Below are positions 34,558-46,004 of a stretch of DNA of 64,000 bases, piece after piece; the first letter of the stretch is position 1, and every line of letters starts with the position of its first letter. The position numbers and the translations under genes were made by a program. The notes under the pieces were generated by a model. It was not told where the DNA came from. It saw only the letters and a list, made by a program, of their open reading frames with translations, and did no database searches. The stretch covers positions 108,501 through 172,500 of the forward strand of contig CAUYUJ010000703.1 of the NCBI GenBank assembly GCA_963575745.1, read 5' to 3'. The stretch comes from Prorocentrum cordatum (Eukaryota > Sar > Dinophyceae > Prorocentrales > Prorocentraceae).

Positions 34558-35927
34558 ACATGATGGACCCACGAACCCGGAAAGGGATATAGACATGTGG
34601 AGCATGGGCACGTTTTCACGATACCCAACGGGGCAACACCTCACGAAACATCCCACGAGACACCTCACGAAACATCCCACGAGACACCTCACGAAACATT
34701 CCGCGAGACACCTCACGAAACATTCCAGGAGACACCCCGCGAAACATTCCACGAGACACCCCACGAAACATTCCACGACGACAGGCAACCACTCAACCAA
34801 GGCGGTGTGGTCGTGCTGGGGAGTGGTCGTGCTGGGGTGTGGTCGTGCTGGGGGGTGGTCGTGCTGGGGTGTGGTCGTGCTGGGGGGGTGGTCGTGCTGG
34901 GGGGTGGTTGTGCTGGGGCGTGGTCGTGCTGGGGCGTGGTCGTGCTGGGGCGTGGTCGTGCTGGGGTGTGGTCGTGCTGTGGTGAGGTCGTGCTGGGGTG
35001 TGGTCGTGCTGGGGTGTGGTCTTGCTGGGGTGGGGTCGTGCTGGGGTGTGGTCGTGCTGGTGTGGTCGTGCTGGGGCGTGGTCGTGCTGGGGCGTGGTCG
35101 TGCTGGGGCGTGGTCGTGCTGGGGCTGGTCGTGCTGGGGTGTGGTCGTGCTGGGTGAGGTCGTGCTGGGGTGGTCGTGCTGGGGTGTGGTGTCGTGCGTG
35201 CTGGGGGGTGGTCGTGTGTTCGTGCTGGGGGTGTGGTGCTGGGGGGTGGTCGTGCTGGGCGTGGTCGTGCTGGGGCGTCGTGTGGGGCGTGGTCGTGCTG
35301 GGGTGTGGTCGTGCTGTGGTGAGGTCGTGCTGGGGTGTGGTCGTGCTGGGGTGTGGTCTTGCTGGGGTAGGGTCGTGCTGGGGTCGGGTCGTGCTGGGGT
35401 GTGGTCGTGCTGGGGTATGGTCGTGCTGGGGTGGGGTCGTGCTGGGGTGGGGTCGTGCTGGGGTCTGGTCGTGCTGGGGTGTGGTCGTGCTGGGGTATGG
35501 TCGTGCTAGGGTGGGGTCGTGCATTTCGCTCGAGACATCCTGCCAAAATTCCAGGAAATCGTACAAAAACAAACGAATTAGTCGAGACATCATCGAAATT
35601 CCTTCGCGCGGGGCGCTTTTCCGCGTCGCGGTCGGCTCTGCAAAACAAGCGTTTCGCTCGAGACATCCTCGGCAAACTCTGCGGAGCAAGCGTTTCGCTC
35701 GAGACATCCTCAACACACGAAAAAGTGGCCCGCACCCTGTGATTTATCGATCGGGATTTCAAAAACAAGCGTTTCGCTCGAGACATCCTCAAATTTTAAT
35801 TCGCCGGCCTCCTTCGACCTCGTTATTTATCAGGGAAAAAATTCGCCGGCCTCCCTCAAGTTGGCACCGGGGGACAGGTTTACCTACTAAAAGAGAACCC
35901 TGGGCCGGCGCCCTTTCCGGGAAAAAA
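34558..35927. repeat. higher-order unit 2
   Basis: Same module order as unit 1 and nearly identical outside the minisatellite, which is longer here (about 34803-35522). The head directly abuts the previous R4, creating a perfect inverted repeat at the junction. Confidence 0.88.
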
Positions 35928-36640
35928 CCGTTTCGCTCGAGACATCCTGTCAAAATCGAAAGAAATCTTGCTAAACAAACGAATTAGCCGAGACATCCTC
36001 AAAATTCCTGCGCGGGACGCGGCACGCGCGAGACATCCTCTGAATTCCTGCGAGCGGGACGTGAAAACAAGCATTTCGCCTGAGACATCCTCTCAATTCT
36101 GGCCACCCACGAGGCTCCCGCTCGAGACATCCCCCCAATTTTGCAAAGCCAGCGTTTCGCTCGAGACATCCTCAACAAATTCTGGAAAACAAGCGTTTCG
36201 CTCGAGACATCCTGTCAACATCCAAAGAAATCCTCGCTAAACAAACGATTTAGTCAAGACATCCTCAAAATTCCTGCGCGCGGGACGCGGCACGCGCGAG
36301 ACATTCTCTGAATTCCTGCGAGCGGGACGTGAAAACAAGCATTTCGCTTGAGACATCTTCTCAATTCTGGCCACCCCACGAGGCTCCCGCTCGAGACATC
36401 CCCCCAATTTTATAAAACCAACGTTTCGCTTGAGGCATCCTCAACAAATTCTGGAAAACAAGCGTTTCGCTTGAGACATCCTGTCAAAATCCAAAGAAAT
36501 CCTCGCTAAACAAGCGAATTAATCTATACATCCTCAACCAATTATGAAAAACAAGCGTTTCGCTCAAGACATCCTGTCAACATCCGAAGAATTCATGGCA
36601 AAACAAGCGAATTAGTCGAGACATCCTCAACAAATTATGG
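35928..36640. repeat. R2 array
   Basis: Cores alternate with GAATTAGTCGAGACATCCTC and GCGAGCGGGACGTGAAAACA linkers. 35950-36200 and 36210-36470 are a direct duplication of about 260 bases. Confidence 0.8.
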
Positions 36641-36647
36641 AAAAAAA

Positions 36648-37637
36648 CATGATGGACCCACGAACCCGGAAAGGGATAAAGACATGTGCAGCATGGTCAC
36701 GTTTTCACGATACCCAACTGGGCGACATCTCACGAAACATCCCACGAGACACCCCGCGAAACATCCCACGAGACACCTCACGAAACATTCCACGAGACAC
36801 CTCACGAAACATTCCACGAGACACCCCGTGAAACATTCCACGAGACACCCCACGAACAGGCAACCACTCAACCAGACACGCCACGAAACATTCCCCGGGG
36901 GTGCGACTGGGTGTGGTCGTGCTGGGGTGTGGTCGTGCTGGGGTGTGGTCGTGCTGGGGAGTGGTCGTGCTGGGGTGTGGTCGTGCTGGGGGGTGGTCGT
37001 GCTGGGGGGTGGTCGTGCTGGGGGGGTGGTCGTGCTGGGGGGTGGTCGTGCTGGGGCGTGGTCGTGCTGGGGCGTGGTCGTGCTGGGGCGTGGTCGTGCT
37101 GGGGTGTGGTCGTGCTTGGGTGGTCGTGTTGGGTGTGGTCGTGCTGGGGTGTGGTCTTGCTGGGGTAGGGTCGTGCTGGGGTCGGGTCGTGCTGGGGTGT
37201 GGTCGTGCTGGGGTATGGTCGTGCTGGGGTGGGGTCGTGCTGGGGTGGGGTCGTGCTGGGGTCTGGTCGTGCTGGGGTGTGGTCGTGCTGGGGTATGGTC
37301 GTGCTAGGGTGGGGTCGTGCATTTCGCTCGAGACATCCTGCCAAAATTCCAGGAAATCGTACAAAAACAAAGGAATTAGTCGAGACATCATCGAAATTCC
37401 TTCGCGCGGGGCGCTTTTCCGCGTCGCGGTCGGCTCTGCAAAACAAGCGTTTCGCTCGAGACATCCTCGGCAAACTCTGCGGAGCAAGCGTTTCGCTCGA
37501 GACATCCTCAACACACGAAAAAGTGGCCCGCACCCTGTGATTTATCGATCGGGATTTCAAAAACAAGCGTTTCGCTCGAGACATCCTCAAATTTTAATTC
37601 GCCGGCCTCCTTCGACCTCGTTATTTATCAGGGAAAA
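36648..37637. repeat. higher-order unit 3, R4 truncated
   Basis: Same order as units 1 and 2, but the junction word is shortened to ACAGGCAACCACTCAACCAG and R4 stops after TTATTTATCAGGG. An A-rich run and the next R1 follow. Confidence 0.85.
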
Positions 37638-37652
37638 AGAAAAAAAAAAAAC

Positions 37653-38512
37653 ATGATCGACCCACGAACCCGGAAAGGAATATAGAACTGTAACACATGG
37701 CAGCGTTTTCAAAGACACCTGATTGGGTGACGGGCAAATGCAATGCTGAATGTATCGATCTCGATGTACCCTGCCGAGGGCTGTGCTGTGCTGCACCGTG
37801 CTGAATTGCGATGTGCCATGCCGCGATTGTGCTCTATAGCCTCGTGGATCGAGTCCTCCTTTGCATCCGAGTCCTGACCGAACTGATCTCGATCTTAAGC
37901 TCGAGCTGCCTGAACACATAGTAGCTGCCCCAGAGCTGATGGACAGGGGAGCATGTCAGGAGGACGCGCCGCGAAACGTCCCAAGGGATGCGCCAGGCGA
38001 CGTGCCAGGGGACATGCCATGGGGTCGCACCGCGGGACGTGCCAAAGGGACGCGCTACGGAACGTGCCAATGGATGTGCCACGGGATGTGCCAGGGGACG
38101 CGCCACGCGACATGCCAGGGAGACTCGCCAAGGGACGCGCCACGGAACGTGCCACGGAACGTGCCAAGTTGCAATGCTGAGTGTATCGATCTTGATGTAC
38201 CGTGCCGAAATCTGTGCTGTGCTGCGCCGTGCTGAATTGCGATGTGCCATGCCGCGATTGTGCTCTATAGCCTCGTGGATCGAGTCCTCCGTTGCATCCG
38301 AGTCCTGACCGAACTGATCTGGATCTTAAGCTCGAGCTGCCTGAACACATAGTAGCTGCCCCAGAGCTAATGGACAGGGGGGCATGCCAGGAGGACGCGA
38401 CGCGGAACGTCTCAAGGGACGCGCCAAGCGACGTGCCAAGGGACGTGCCATGGGGACGCACCGCGGGACGTGCCAAGGGGACGCGCTACGGAACGTGCTG
38501 GGGACAAGCGTT
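37653..38512. repeat. R1 tandem, two units
   Basis: The head follows an A-rich run. The two units share the CTCTATAGCCTCGTGGATCG variant. Confidence 0.85.
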
Positions 38513-39405
38513 TCGCTCGAGACATCCTGCCAACATCCTCAAAATTCCTGCGCGCGGGACGTGGCACGCGCGAGACATCTTCCGAATTCCTGCGAGCGGG
38601 ACGTGAAAACAAGCATTTCGCCTGAGACATCCTCTGAATTCTGGCCCCCCACGAGGCCCCCGCTCGAGACATCCCCAAGTTTGCAGAAACCAGCGTTTCG
38701 CTCGAGACATCCTCAACAAATTATGAAAAACAAGCGTTTCGCTCGAGACATCCGGTCAAAATTCTAAGAAATCCTAACAAAACAAACGAATTAGTCGAGA
38801 CATCCTCGAAATTCCTGCGCGCGGGACGCGGCCCGCGCGAGACATCCTTGGAATTCCCGCGAGCGGGACACGAAAACAAGCATTTCGCCTGAGACATCCT
38901 CTGAATTCTGGCCCCCCGCTCGAGACATCCCCAAAGTTTGCAGAAACCAGCGTTTCGCTCGAGACATCCTCCCCGAACTATGTAAAATAAGCGTTTCGCT
39001 CGAGACATCCGGTCAAAATTCTAAGAAATCCTGACAAAACAAACGAATTAGTCGAGACATCCTCGAAATTCCTACGCGCGGGACGCGGCCCGCGCGAGAC
39101 ATCCTTGGAATTCCCGCGAGCGGGACACGAAAACAAGCATTTCGCCTGAGACATCCTCTGAATTCTGGCCCCCCGCTCGAGACATCTCCAAATTTTGCGG
39201 AAACCAGCGTTTCGCTCGAGACATCCTCCACAAACTATGTAAAATAAGCGTTTCGCTCGAGACATCCTGCCAAAGTTCTAAGAAATCCTGACAAAACAAG
39301 CGAATTAGTCGAGACATCCTCGAAATTCCTGCGCGCGGGACGCGGCACGCGCGAGACATCCTCGGAATTCCTGCGCGCGGGGCGCTTTTCCGAGTCGCGG
39401 TCGGG
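38513..39405. repeat. R2 array with a 255-base second-order repeat
   Basis: 38750-39005 and 39005-39260 are successive copies of the same R2 plus linker block (cores, GCGGGACGCGGCCCGCGCGA, GAATTCCCGCGAGCGGGACA). The paralogous stretch at 42927-43535 has one block fewer. Confidence 0.82.
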
Positions 39406-39682
39406 GCTCCAGACCCCGTTATTTTTTCGAGGATTCTGCGAAAAACGCTCCGCACCCTCTTTTTTACGAGGGAAAGCGGGGGTCTGCGGACCCCGTTATT
39501 TGTCGAGGATCCGAGATGGGGGGCGAACTTTCCTCGAGCGGGCACGCACAAAACGCACTTTTTCTAAAAAAATCAGCACTTTACCTCGTTATTTATCGCA
39601 AATAATTTCGCCGGCGCTTGACCCGTCAGATCCGGGGGTAAACGGCTAAAAGAGAACCCTGGGCCCAAGCCCTTTCCGGGGA
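39406..39682. repeat. R5 module followed by R4 module
   Basis: R5 shows GGGGTCTGCGGACCCC, a perfect 6-base-stem hairpin. R4 follows from 39576 and ends at CCCTTTCCGGGGAAA, then an A-run. Duplicated nearly intact at 43540-43822. Confidence 0.8.
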
Positions 39683-39689
39683 AAAAAAA

Positions 39690-41313
39690 AACATGATGGA
39701 CCCACGAACCCGGAAAGGGATATAGACATGTGGAGCATGGACACGTTTTCATGATACCCAACTGGGCAACACCTCACGAAACATCCCACGAGACACCTCA
39801 CGAAACAGCCCACGAGACACCTCACGAAACATTCCACGAGACACCTCACGAAACATTTCACGAGACACCCCGCGAAACATTCCACGAGACACCCCACGAA
39901 ACAGTCCACGACGACAGGCAACCACTCAACCAAGGCGGTGTGGTCGTGCTGGGGAGTGGTCGTGCTGGGGTGTGGTCGTGCTGGGGGGTGGTCGTGCTGG
40001 GGCGTGGTCGTGCTGGGGGGGTGGTCGTGCTGGGGGGTCGTGCTGGGGCGTGGTCGTGCTGGGGCGTGGTCGTGCTGGGGCGTGGTCGTGCTGGGGCGTG
40101 GTCGTGCTGGGGCGTGGTCGTGCTGGGGTGTGGTCGTGCTGGGGTAAGGTCGTGCTGGGGTGCGGTCGTGCTGGGGTGTGGTCTTGCTGGGGTGGGGTCG
40201 TGCTGGGGTGTGATCGTGCTGGGGTGGGGTCGTGCTGGGGTGTGTTCGTGCTGGGGTGTGGTCGTGCTAGGGTGGGGTCGTGCTGGGGTGGGGTCGTGCT
40301 GGGGAGTGGTCGTGCTGGGGTGTGGTCGTGCTGGGGTGTGGTCGTGCGGGGGCGTGGTCGTGCTGGGGTGGGGTCGTGCTGGGGTGGGGTCGTGCTGGGG
40401 TGGGTTCGTGCTGGGGTGCTCCGCACCCTGTGATTTATCGATCGGGTCGTGCTGGGGTGTGGTCTTGCTGGGGTGTGGTCGTGCTGGGGTGTGGTCGTGC
40501 TGGGGTGTGGTCGTGCTGGGGTGTGGTCGTGCTGAGGGAGTGGCGTGGCTGGGGGCGGTCGTGTGGGGGGTGGTCGGCTCGGGGGTGGGTCGGTGCTGGG
40601 GGGGTGGTCGTGCTGGGCGTGTGGTCGTGCTGGGGCGTGGTCGTGTGGGCGTGTCGGCTGGGGCGTGGTCGTGCTGGGGTGTGGTCGTGCTGTGGTGAGG
40701 TCGTGCTGGGGTGTGGTCGTGCTGGGGTGTGGTCTTGCTGGGGTAGGGTCGTGCTGGGGTCGGGTCGTGCTGGGGTGTGGTCGTGCTGGGGTATGGTCGT
40801 GCTGGGGTGGGGTCGTGCTGGGGTGGGGTCGTGCTGGGGTCGTGCTGGGGTCTGGTCGTGCTGGGGTGTGGTCGTGCTGGGGTATGGTCGTGCTAGGGTG
40901 GGGTCGTGCATTTCGCTCGAGACATCCTGCCAAAATTCCAGGAAATCGTACAAAAACAAACGAATTAGTCGAGACATCATCGAAATTCCTTCGCGCGGGG
41001 CGCTTTTCCGCGTCGCGGTCGGCTCTGCAAAACAAGCGTTTCGCTCGAGACATCCTCGGCAAACTCTGCGGAGCAAGCGTTTCGCTCGAGACATCCTCAA
41101 CGCACGAAAAAGTGGCCCGCACCCTGTGATTTATCGATCGGGATTTCAAAAACAAGCGTTTCGCTCGAGACATCCTCAAATTTTAATTCGCCGGCCTCCT
41201 TCGACCTCGTTATTTATCAGGGAAAAAATTCGCCGGCCTCCCTCAAGTTGGCACCGGGGGACAGGTTTACCTACTAAAAGAGAACCCTGGGCCGGCGCCC
41301 TTTCCGGGAAAAA
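39690..41313. repeat. higher-order unit 4
   Basis: The longest unit, because it contains two minisatellite arrays (39935-40425 and 40445-40912) separated by CCGCACCCTGTGATTTATCG. A disordered stretch with broken units lies near 40530-40660. R2 and R4 at the right end match units 1 and 2. Confidence 0.88.
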
Positions 41314-41550
41314 CGTTTCGCTCGAGACATCCTGTCGAAATACAAAGAAATCCTCGCTAAACAAGCGAATTAATCGAGACATCCTCGAAATTCCTGCGCG
41401 CGGGACGCGGCACGCGCGATACATCCTCGGAATTCCTGCGCGCGGGGCGTGAAAACAAGCATTTCGCTTGAGACATCCTTTCAATTCTGGCCACCCACGA
41501 GGCTCCCGCTCGAGACATCCCCCAAATTTTATAAAACCAGCGTTTCGCTA
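41314..41550. repeat. R2 copies
   Basis: R2 cores with the GCGCGGGACGCGGCACGCGC linker, ending where R7 begins. Confidence 0.75.
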
Positions 41551-42543
41551 AGATGAGACTTTGTCGTCGTCGTCGCCGCCGCCGCCACCGCGACGTCGTC
41601 GTCGTCGTCGCGCTGTCCTCGATCACTCGATCGTGAAAGCGTGGGCTCTACAGACCCCCCAGGAGACCCTCCCAGAGAACCCCAAGACACCGCTCCACGC
41701 AAGGCTCTAAGATGAGACTTTGTCGTCGTCGTCGCCGCCGCCGCCACCGCGCGTGGGCTCTACAGACCCCCAAGAGACCCTCCAAGAGACCCCCCACGCA
41801 AGGCTCTAAGATGAGACTTTGTCGTCGTCGTCGCCGCCGCCGCCCTGTCCTCGATCCCTCGATCGTGTAAGCGTGGGCTCTACAGACCCTCAAGAGACCC
41901 TCCAAGAGAACCCCAAGAGACCCCCCCACGCAAGGCTCTAAGATGAGACTTTGTCGTCGTCGTCGCCGCCGCCGCCGCCACCGCGACGTCGTCGTCGTCG
42001 TCGCGCTGTCCTCGAGCCCTCGATCGTGTAAGCGTGGGCTCTGCAGACCCCCAAGAGACCCTCCCAGAGAACCCCCGGAGACCCCCCCACGAGAGGCTCT
42101 AAGATGAGACTTTGTCGTCGTCGTCGCCGCCGCCGCCACCGCGACGTGGTCGTCATCGTCGCGCTGTCCTCGATCCCTCGATCGTGTAAGCGTGGGCTCT
42201 ACAAACCGTCAAGAGACCCTCCAAGAGAACCCCAAGAGACCCCCCCACGCAAGGCTCTAAGATGAGACTTTGTCGTCGTCGTCGTCGCCGCCGCCGCCAC
42301 CGCGACGTCGTCGTCGTCGTCGCGCTGTCCTCGATCCCTCGATCGTGTAAGCGTGGGCTCTACAGACCCTCCAGAGACCCTCCAAGAGAACCCCAAGAGA
42401 CCCCCCACGCAAGGCTCTAAGATGAGACTTTGTCGTCGTGGTGGACGCCGCCGCCACCGCGACGTCGTCGTCGTCGCGCTGTCCTCGACCCGTCGATCAT
42501 GTAAGCGTGGACTCTACAAACCGTCCAAGAGAACCCCAAGAGA

Positions 42544-42560
<17 letters not shown>
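41551..42560. repeat. R7 tandem array, seven units of about 100-160 bases
   Basis: Units start with AAGATGAGACTTTGTCGTCG near 41551, 41709, 41809, 41941, 42102, 42259 and 42420. Each has a GTC/CGC microsatellite, usually CTGTCCTCGATC and TCGATCGTG, then AAGCGTGGGCTCTACAGACC and a CAAGAGACCC run. The third unit lacks part of the internal sequence. The embedded CGTCGT tract is longest at 42541-42580. Confidence 0.9.
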
Positions 42561-42578
<18 letters not shown>

Positions 42579-42609
42579 CTCCCAGAGCCTTCGGGGCCTC
42601 TCCTTGGCC

Positions 42610-43822
42610 CTCCTACGGAAAATCCTGCAAAACCTAGCGAATTAGTCGAGACATCCTCGAAATTCCTGCGCGCTGGACGCGGCACGCGCGAGACATCCTC
42701 GGAATTCCTGCGCGCGAGTCTTCCTTTGCATCCAAGTCCTGACCGAACTGATCTGGATCTGAAGCTCGAGCTTCCTGAACACATAGTAGCTGCCCCAGAG
42801 CTAATTGACAGGGGGACATGCCAGGAGGACGCGCCGCGAAACGTCCCCAGGGACGCGCCAGGCGACGTGCCAAGGGACGTGCCATGGGGTCGCACCGTAG
42901 GCCGTGCCAAGGGGACGCGCTACGGGACATCCTCAAAATTCCTGCGCGCGGGACGTGGCACGCGCGAGACATCTTCCGAATTCCTGCGAGCGGGACGTGA
43001 AAACAAGCATTTCGCCTGAGACATCCTCTGAATTCTGGCCCCCCACGAGGCCCCCGCTCGAGACATCCCCAAGTTTGCAGAAACCAGCGTTTCGCTCGAG
43101 ACATCCTCAACAAATTATGAAAAACAAGCGTTTCGCTCGAGACATCCGGTCAAAATTCTAAGAAATCCTGCAAAACAAACGAATTAGTCGAGACATCCTC
43201 GAATTCCTGCGCGCGGGACGCGGCCCGCGCGAGACATCCTTGGAATTCCCGCGAGCGGGACACGAAAACAAGCATTTCGCCTGAGACATCCTCTGAATTC
43301 TGGCCCCCCGCTCGAGACATCTCCAAATTTTGCGAAAACCAGCGTTTCGCTCGAGACATCCTCCACAAACTATGTAAAATAAGCGTTTCGCTCGAGACAT
43401 CCTGCCAAAGTTCTAAGAAATCCTGACAAAACAAGCGAATTAGTCGAGACATCCTCGAAATTCCTGCGCGCGGGACGCGGCACGCGCGAGACATCCTCGG
43501 AATTCCTGCGCGCGGGGCGCTTTTCCGAGTCGCGGTCGGGGCTCCAGACCCCGTTATTTTTCGAGGATTCTGCGAAAAACGCTCCACACCCTCTTTTTTA
43601 CGAGGGAAAGCGGGGGTCTGCGGACACCGTTATTTATCGAGGATCCGAGATGGGGGGCGAACTTTCCTCGAGCGGGCACGCACAAAACGCACTTTTTCTA
43701 AAAAAATCAGCACTTTACCTCGTTATTTATCGCAAATAATTTCGCCGGCGCTTGACCCGTCAGATCCGGGGGTAAACGGCTAAAAGAGAACCCTGGGCCC
43801 GCGCCCTTTCCGGGAAAAACAA
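42610..43822. repeat. R1 fragment, R2 array, R5 and R4, paralogous to 38.5-39.7 kb
   Basis: A piece of R1 (42715-42920) is fused at both ends to R2. 42927-43822 then matches 38533-39682 closely, but lacks one of its 255-base blocks. Confidence 0.8.
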
Positions 43823-43955
43823 GGCAAAGTACACTTGGGGGCAAAGTCTTAAGTCATGTTCGCGAAGCCCGCGAACACGTTGTGTTGTTTGTGACAGGGA
43901 CGGCGGGGGTGCCAACATATTCCCTGCTGGGCGCAAGGCCACCATCCCTGACACA
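43823..43955. other. unique spacer
   Basis: Short non-repeat sequence between R4 and R1, with no coding signal. 30200-30283 has a comparable position between R4 and R1. Confidence 0.4.
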
Positions 43956-44935
43956 GCTTGATCGACCCACGAACCCGGAAAGGAATGTAGAATGCAAGAC
44001 ATGGCAACGTTTCAAAGACACCTGATTGGACGACGGGCGCATGCAATGCTGAATGTATCGATCTTGCTGTACTGTGCCGAGGGCTGTGCTGTGCTACGCC
44101 GTGCTTAACTGCGATGTGCCTTGCCGCGATTGTGCTCTATATAGCGTTGTGGATCGAGTCCTCCCTGGCATCCGAGTCCTGACCGAACTGAACTGGATCT
44201 TAAGCTCGAGCCGTCTGAGCAGATGGTAGCTGCCCCAGAGCTAATCGACAGAGGGGACATGCCAGGAGGACGCGCCGCGGAACGTCCCAAGGGACGCGCC
44301 AGGAGACGTGCCAGGGGACGTGCCATGGGGACGCACCGCGGGACGTGCAAAGGGGACGCGCTACGGAACGTGCCAATGGACGTGCCGCGGGACGTGCCAG
44401 GGGACGCGCCGCGCGACGTGCCAGGTGGACTCGCCACGGGACGCGCCAAGGAGCGTGCCAAGGTGCAATGCTGAGTGTATCGATCTTGATGTACCGTACC
44501 GAAGGCTGTGCTGTGCTGGGCCGTGCTGAACTGCGATGTGCCTTGCCGCGATTGTGCTCTCTCTCTCTCTATATATAGCGTTGTGGATCGAGTCTTCGTT
44601 GTCCTGACCGAACAAATCTGGATCTTAAGCTCGAGTTGCCTGAGCAGATGGTAGCTGCCCCAGAACTAATCGACAGGGGGACATGCCAGGAGGACGCGCC
44701 GCGGAACGTCCCAAGGGACGCGCCAGGCGACATGCCAGGGGACGTGCCATGGGCACGCACCGCGGGACGTGCCAAGGGGACGCGCTACGGAACGTGCCAA
44801 TGGACGTGCACCGCGCGACGTGTCAGGTGGACTCGCCACGGGACGCTCCGCGGAACGTGTCAGGCAACATGCCAAGCTGCAATGCTAAGGGTATCGATAT
44901 TGATGTACCCTGCCGATGGCTGTGCTGTGCCTGGG
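43956..44935. repeat. R1 tandem, two units; second has a CT/AT expansion
   Basis: Unit 1 reads TGTGCTCTATATAGCG. Unit 2 has that site expanded to a CT run followed by ATATATAG (44555-44578). The degenerate GTGCCA array is present in both. Confidence 0.85.
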
Positions 44936-45487
44936 CGAGCTGGACACGTGAAAACACGCGTTTCGCTCAAGACGTTCTCAGCACATCCTCATGCTAGACA
45001 TCCGCCTGGGCAACCCGGACACGTGCAAACAAGCGTCTCGATCGAGACATCCTCGACACATCCTCATGCTAGACATCCGTCTGGGCGACCTGGACACGTG
45101 AAAACAAGCCTGTCTTCGAGACATCATCAACAAATCCTCATTCTAGACATCTGTCTGGACAACCTGGAGGCGTGAAACCAAGCGTCTCGCTCGAGAAATC
45201 CTCAAGACCTGGGCACGTGAAAACAAGCATTTCACTTGAGAGATCCTCTGAATTCAGGTCCCCAGAAGAGGACAATCTATAACATACAACAAGCGTTTCG
45301 CTCGAGACATCCTCAACACATTCTGAACATTAAGCGTTTCGCTCGGAACATCCTCAAAATTTAATTCGCCGGCCCACCTCGACCTCGATATTTATCGCAA
45401 AAGAAATTCGCCGGCCCACCTCAAATCAAACCTGGGGGGGAACAAACTAAAAGAGAACCCTGGGCTTAAGCCCTTTCCGGAAAAAAA
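44936..45487. repeat. R2 array followed by R4 module
   Basis: R2 with GACCTGGACACGTGAAAACA linkers, then R4 (45356-45487). This is the last block of the main repeat domain on its right side. Confidence 0.8.
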
Positions 45488-45689
45488 CAATACAATATGC
45501 ACCTCGCGGCTAAATCTGGATCATGCGCGGCTATCCCGCGATCACTGTCAAATGGTTCTTGACAGGGACGGAGGTGGTGGTGGCGCGCGGCCTGCTTTGC
45601 GCAGGCCCACCAGACACAATGATGGGCATTGGTTTTCGACAAGGATGGCAGGGGCCGACATGGTTTCCGATATGTGCTGTCACGTGCGC
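45488..45689. other. unique spacer
   Basis: No gene or repeat seen. Confidence 0.4.
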
Positions 45690-45905
45690 AGGCGCACCTA
45701 ACGCACTCTGCACGTGCCCCGAACACGGCGCACCTGGCGCGGCCGGAGTGTGCGGCACACCTGGCGCACTCGGAGCACGTGGCGCATCTGGCGCATTAGG
45801 CGAGGCGTGCCTGGCACGCTCGGGCCCCAGGATTGCCTGGCGCGCGTGGCGCCCTTGGCACGCGTGGCGCACCTCGCCCAAGCGTCGCGCACCTGGGGTC
45901 GGCTT
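45690..45905. repeat. GGCGCACCTGGCGC minisatellite
   Basis: Imperfect units of 9-12 bases (GGCGCACCTG, GGCGCATCTGGCGC). The reverse complement is similar to 23875-24015. Confidence 0.6.
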
Positions 45906-46004
45906 TGGTTCCCAGTAGCTGTCCATCCAAAGACGACCGCTGAACATGCTCAGGCTCGTATGTGTTGGGAGGGCGGGTGGGAGTGCGCGAGACGGCTTGC
46001 GGGC

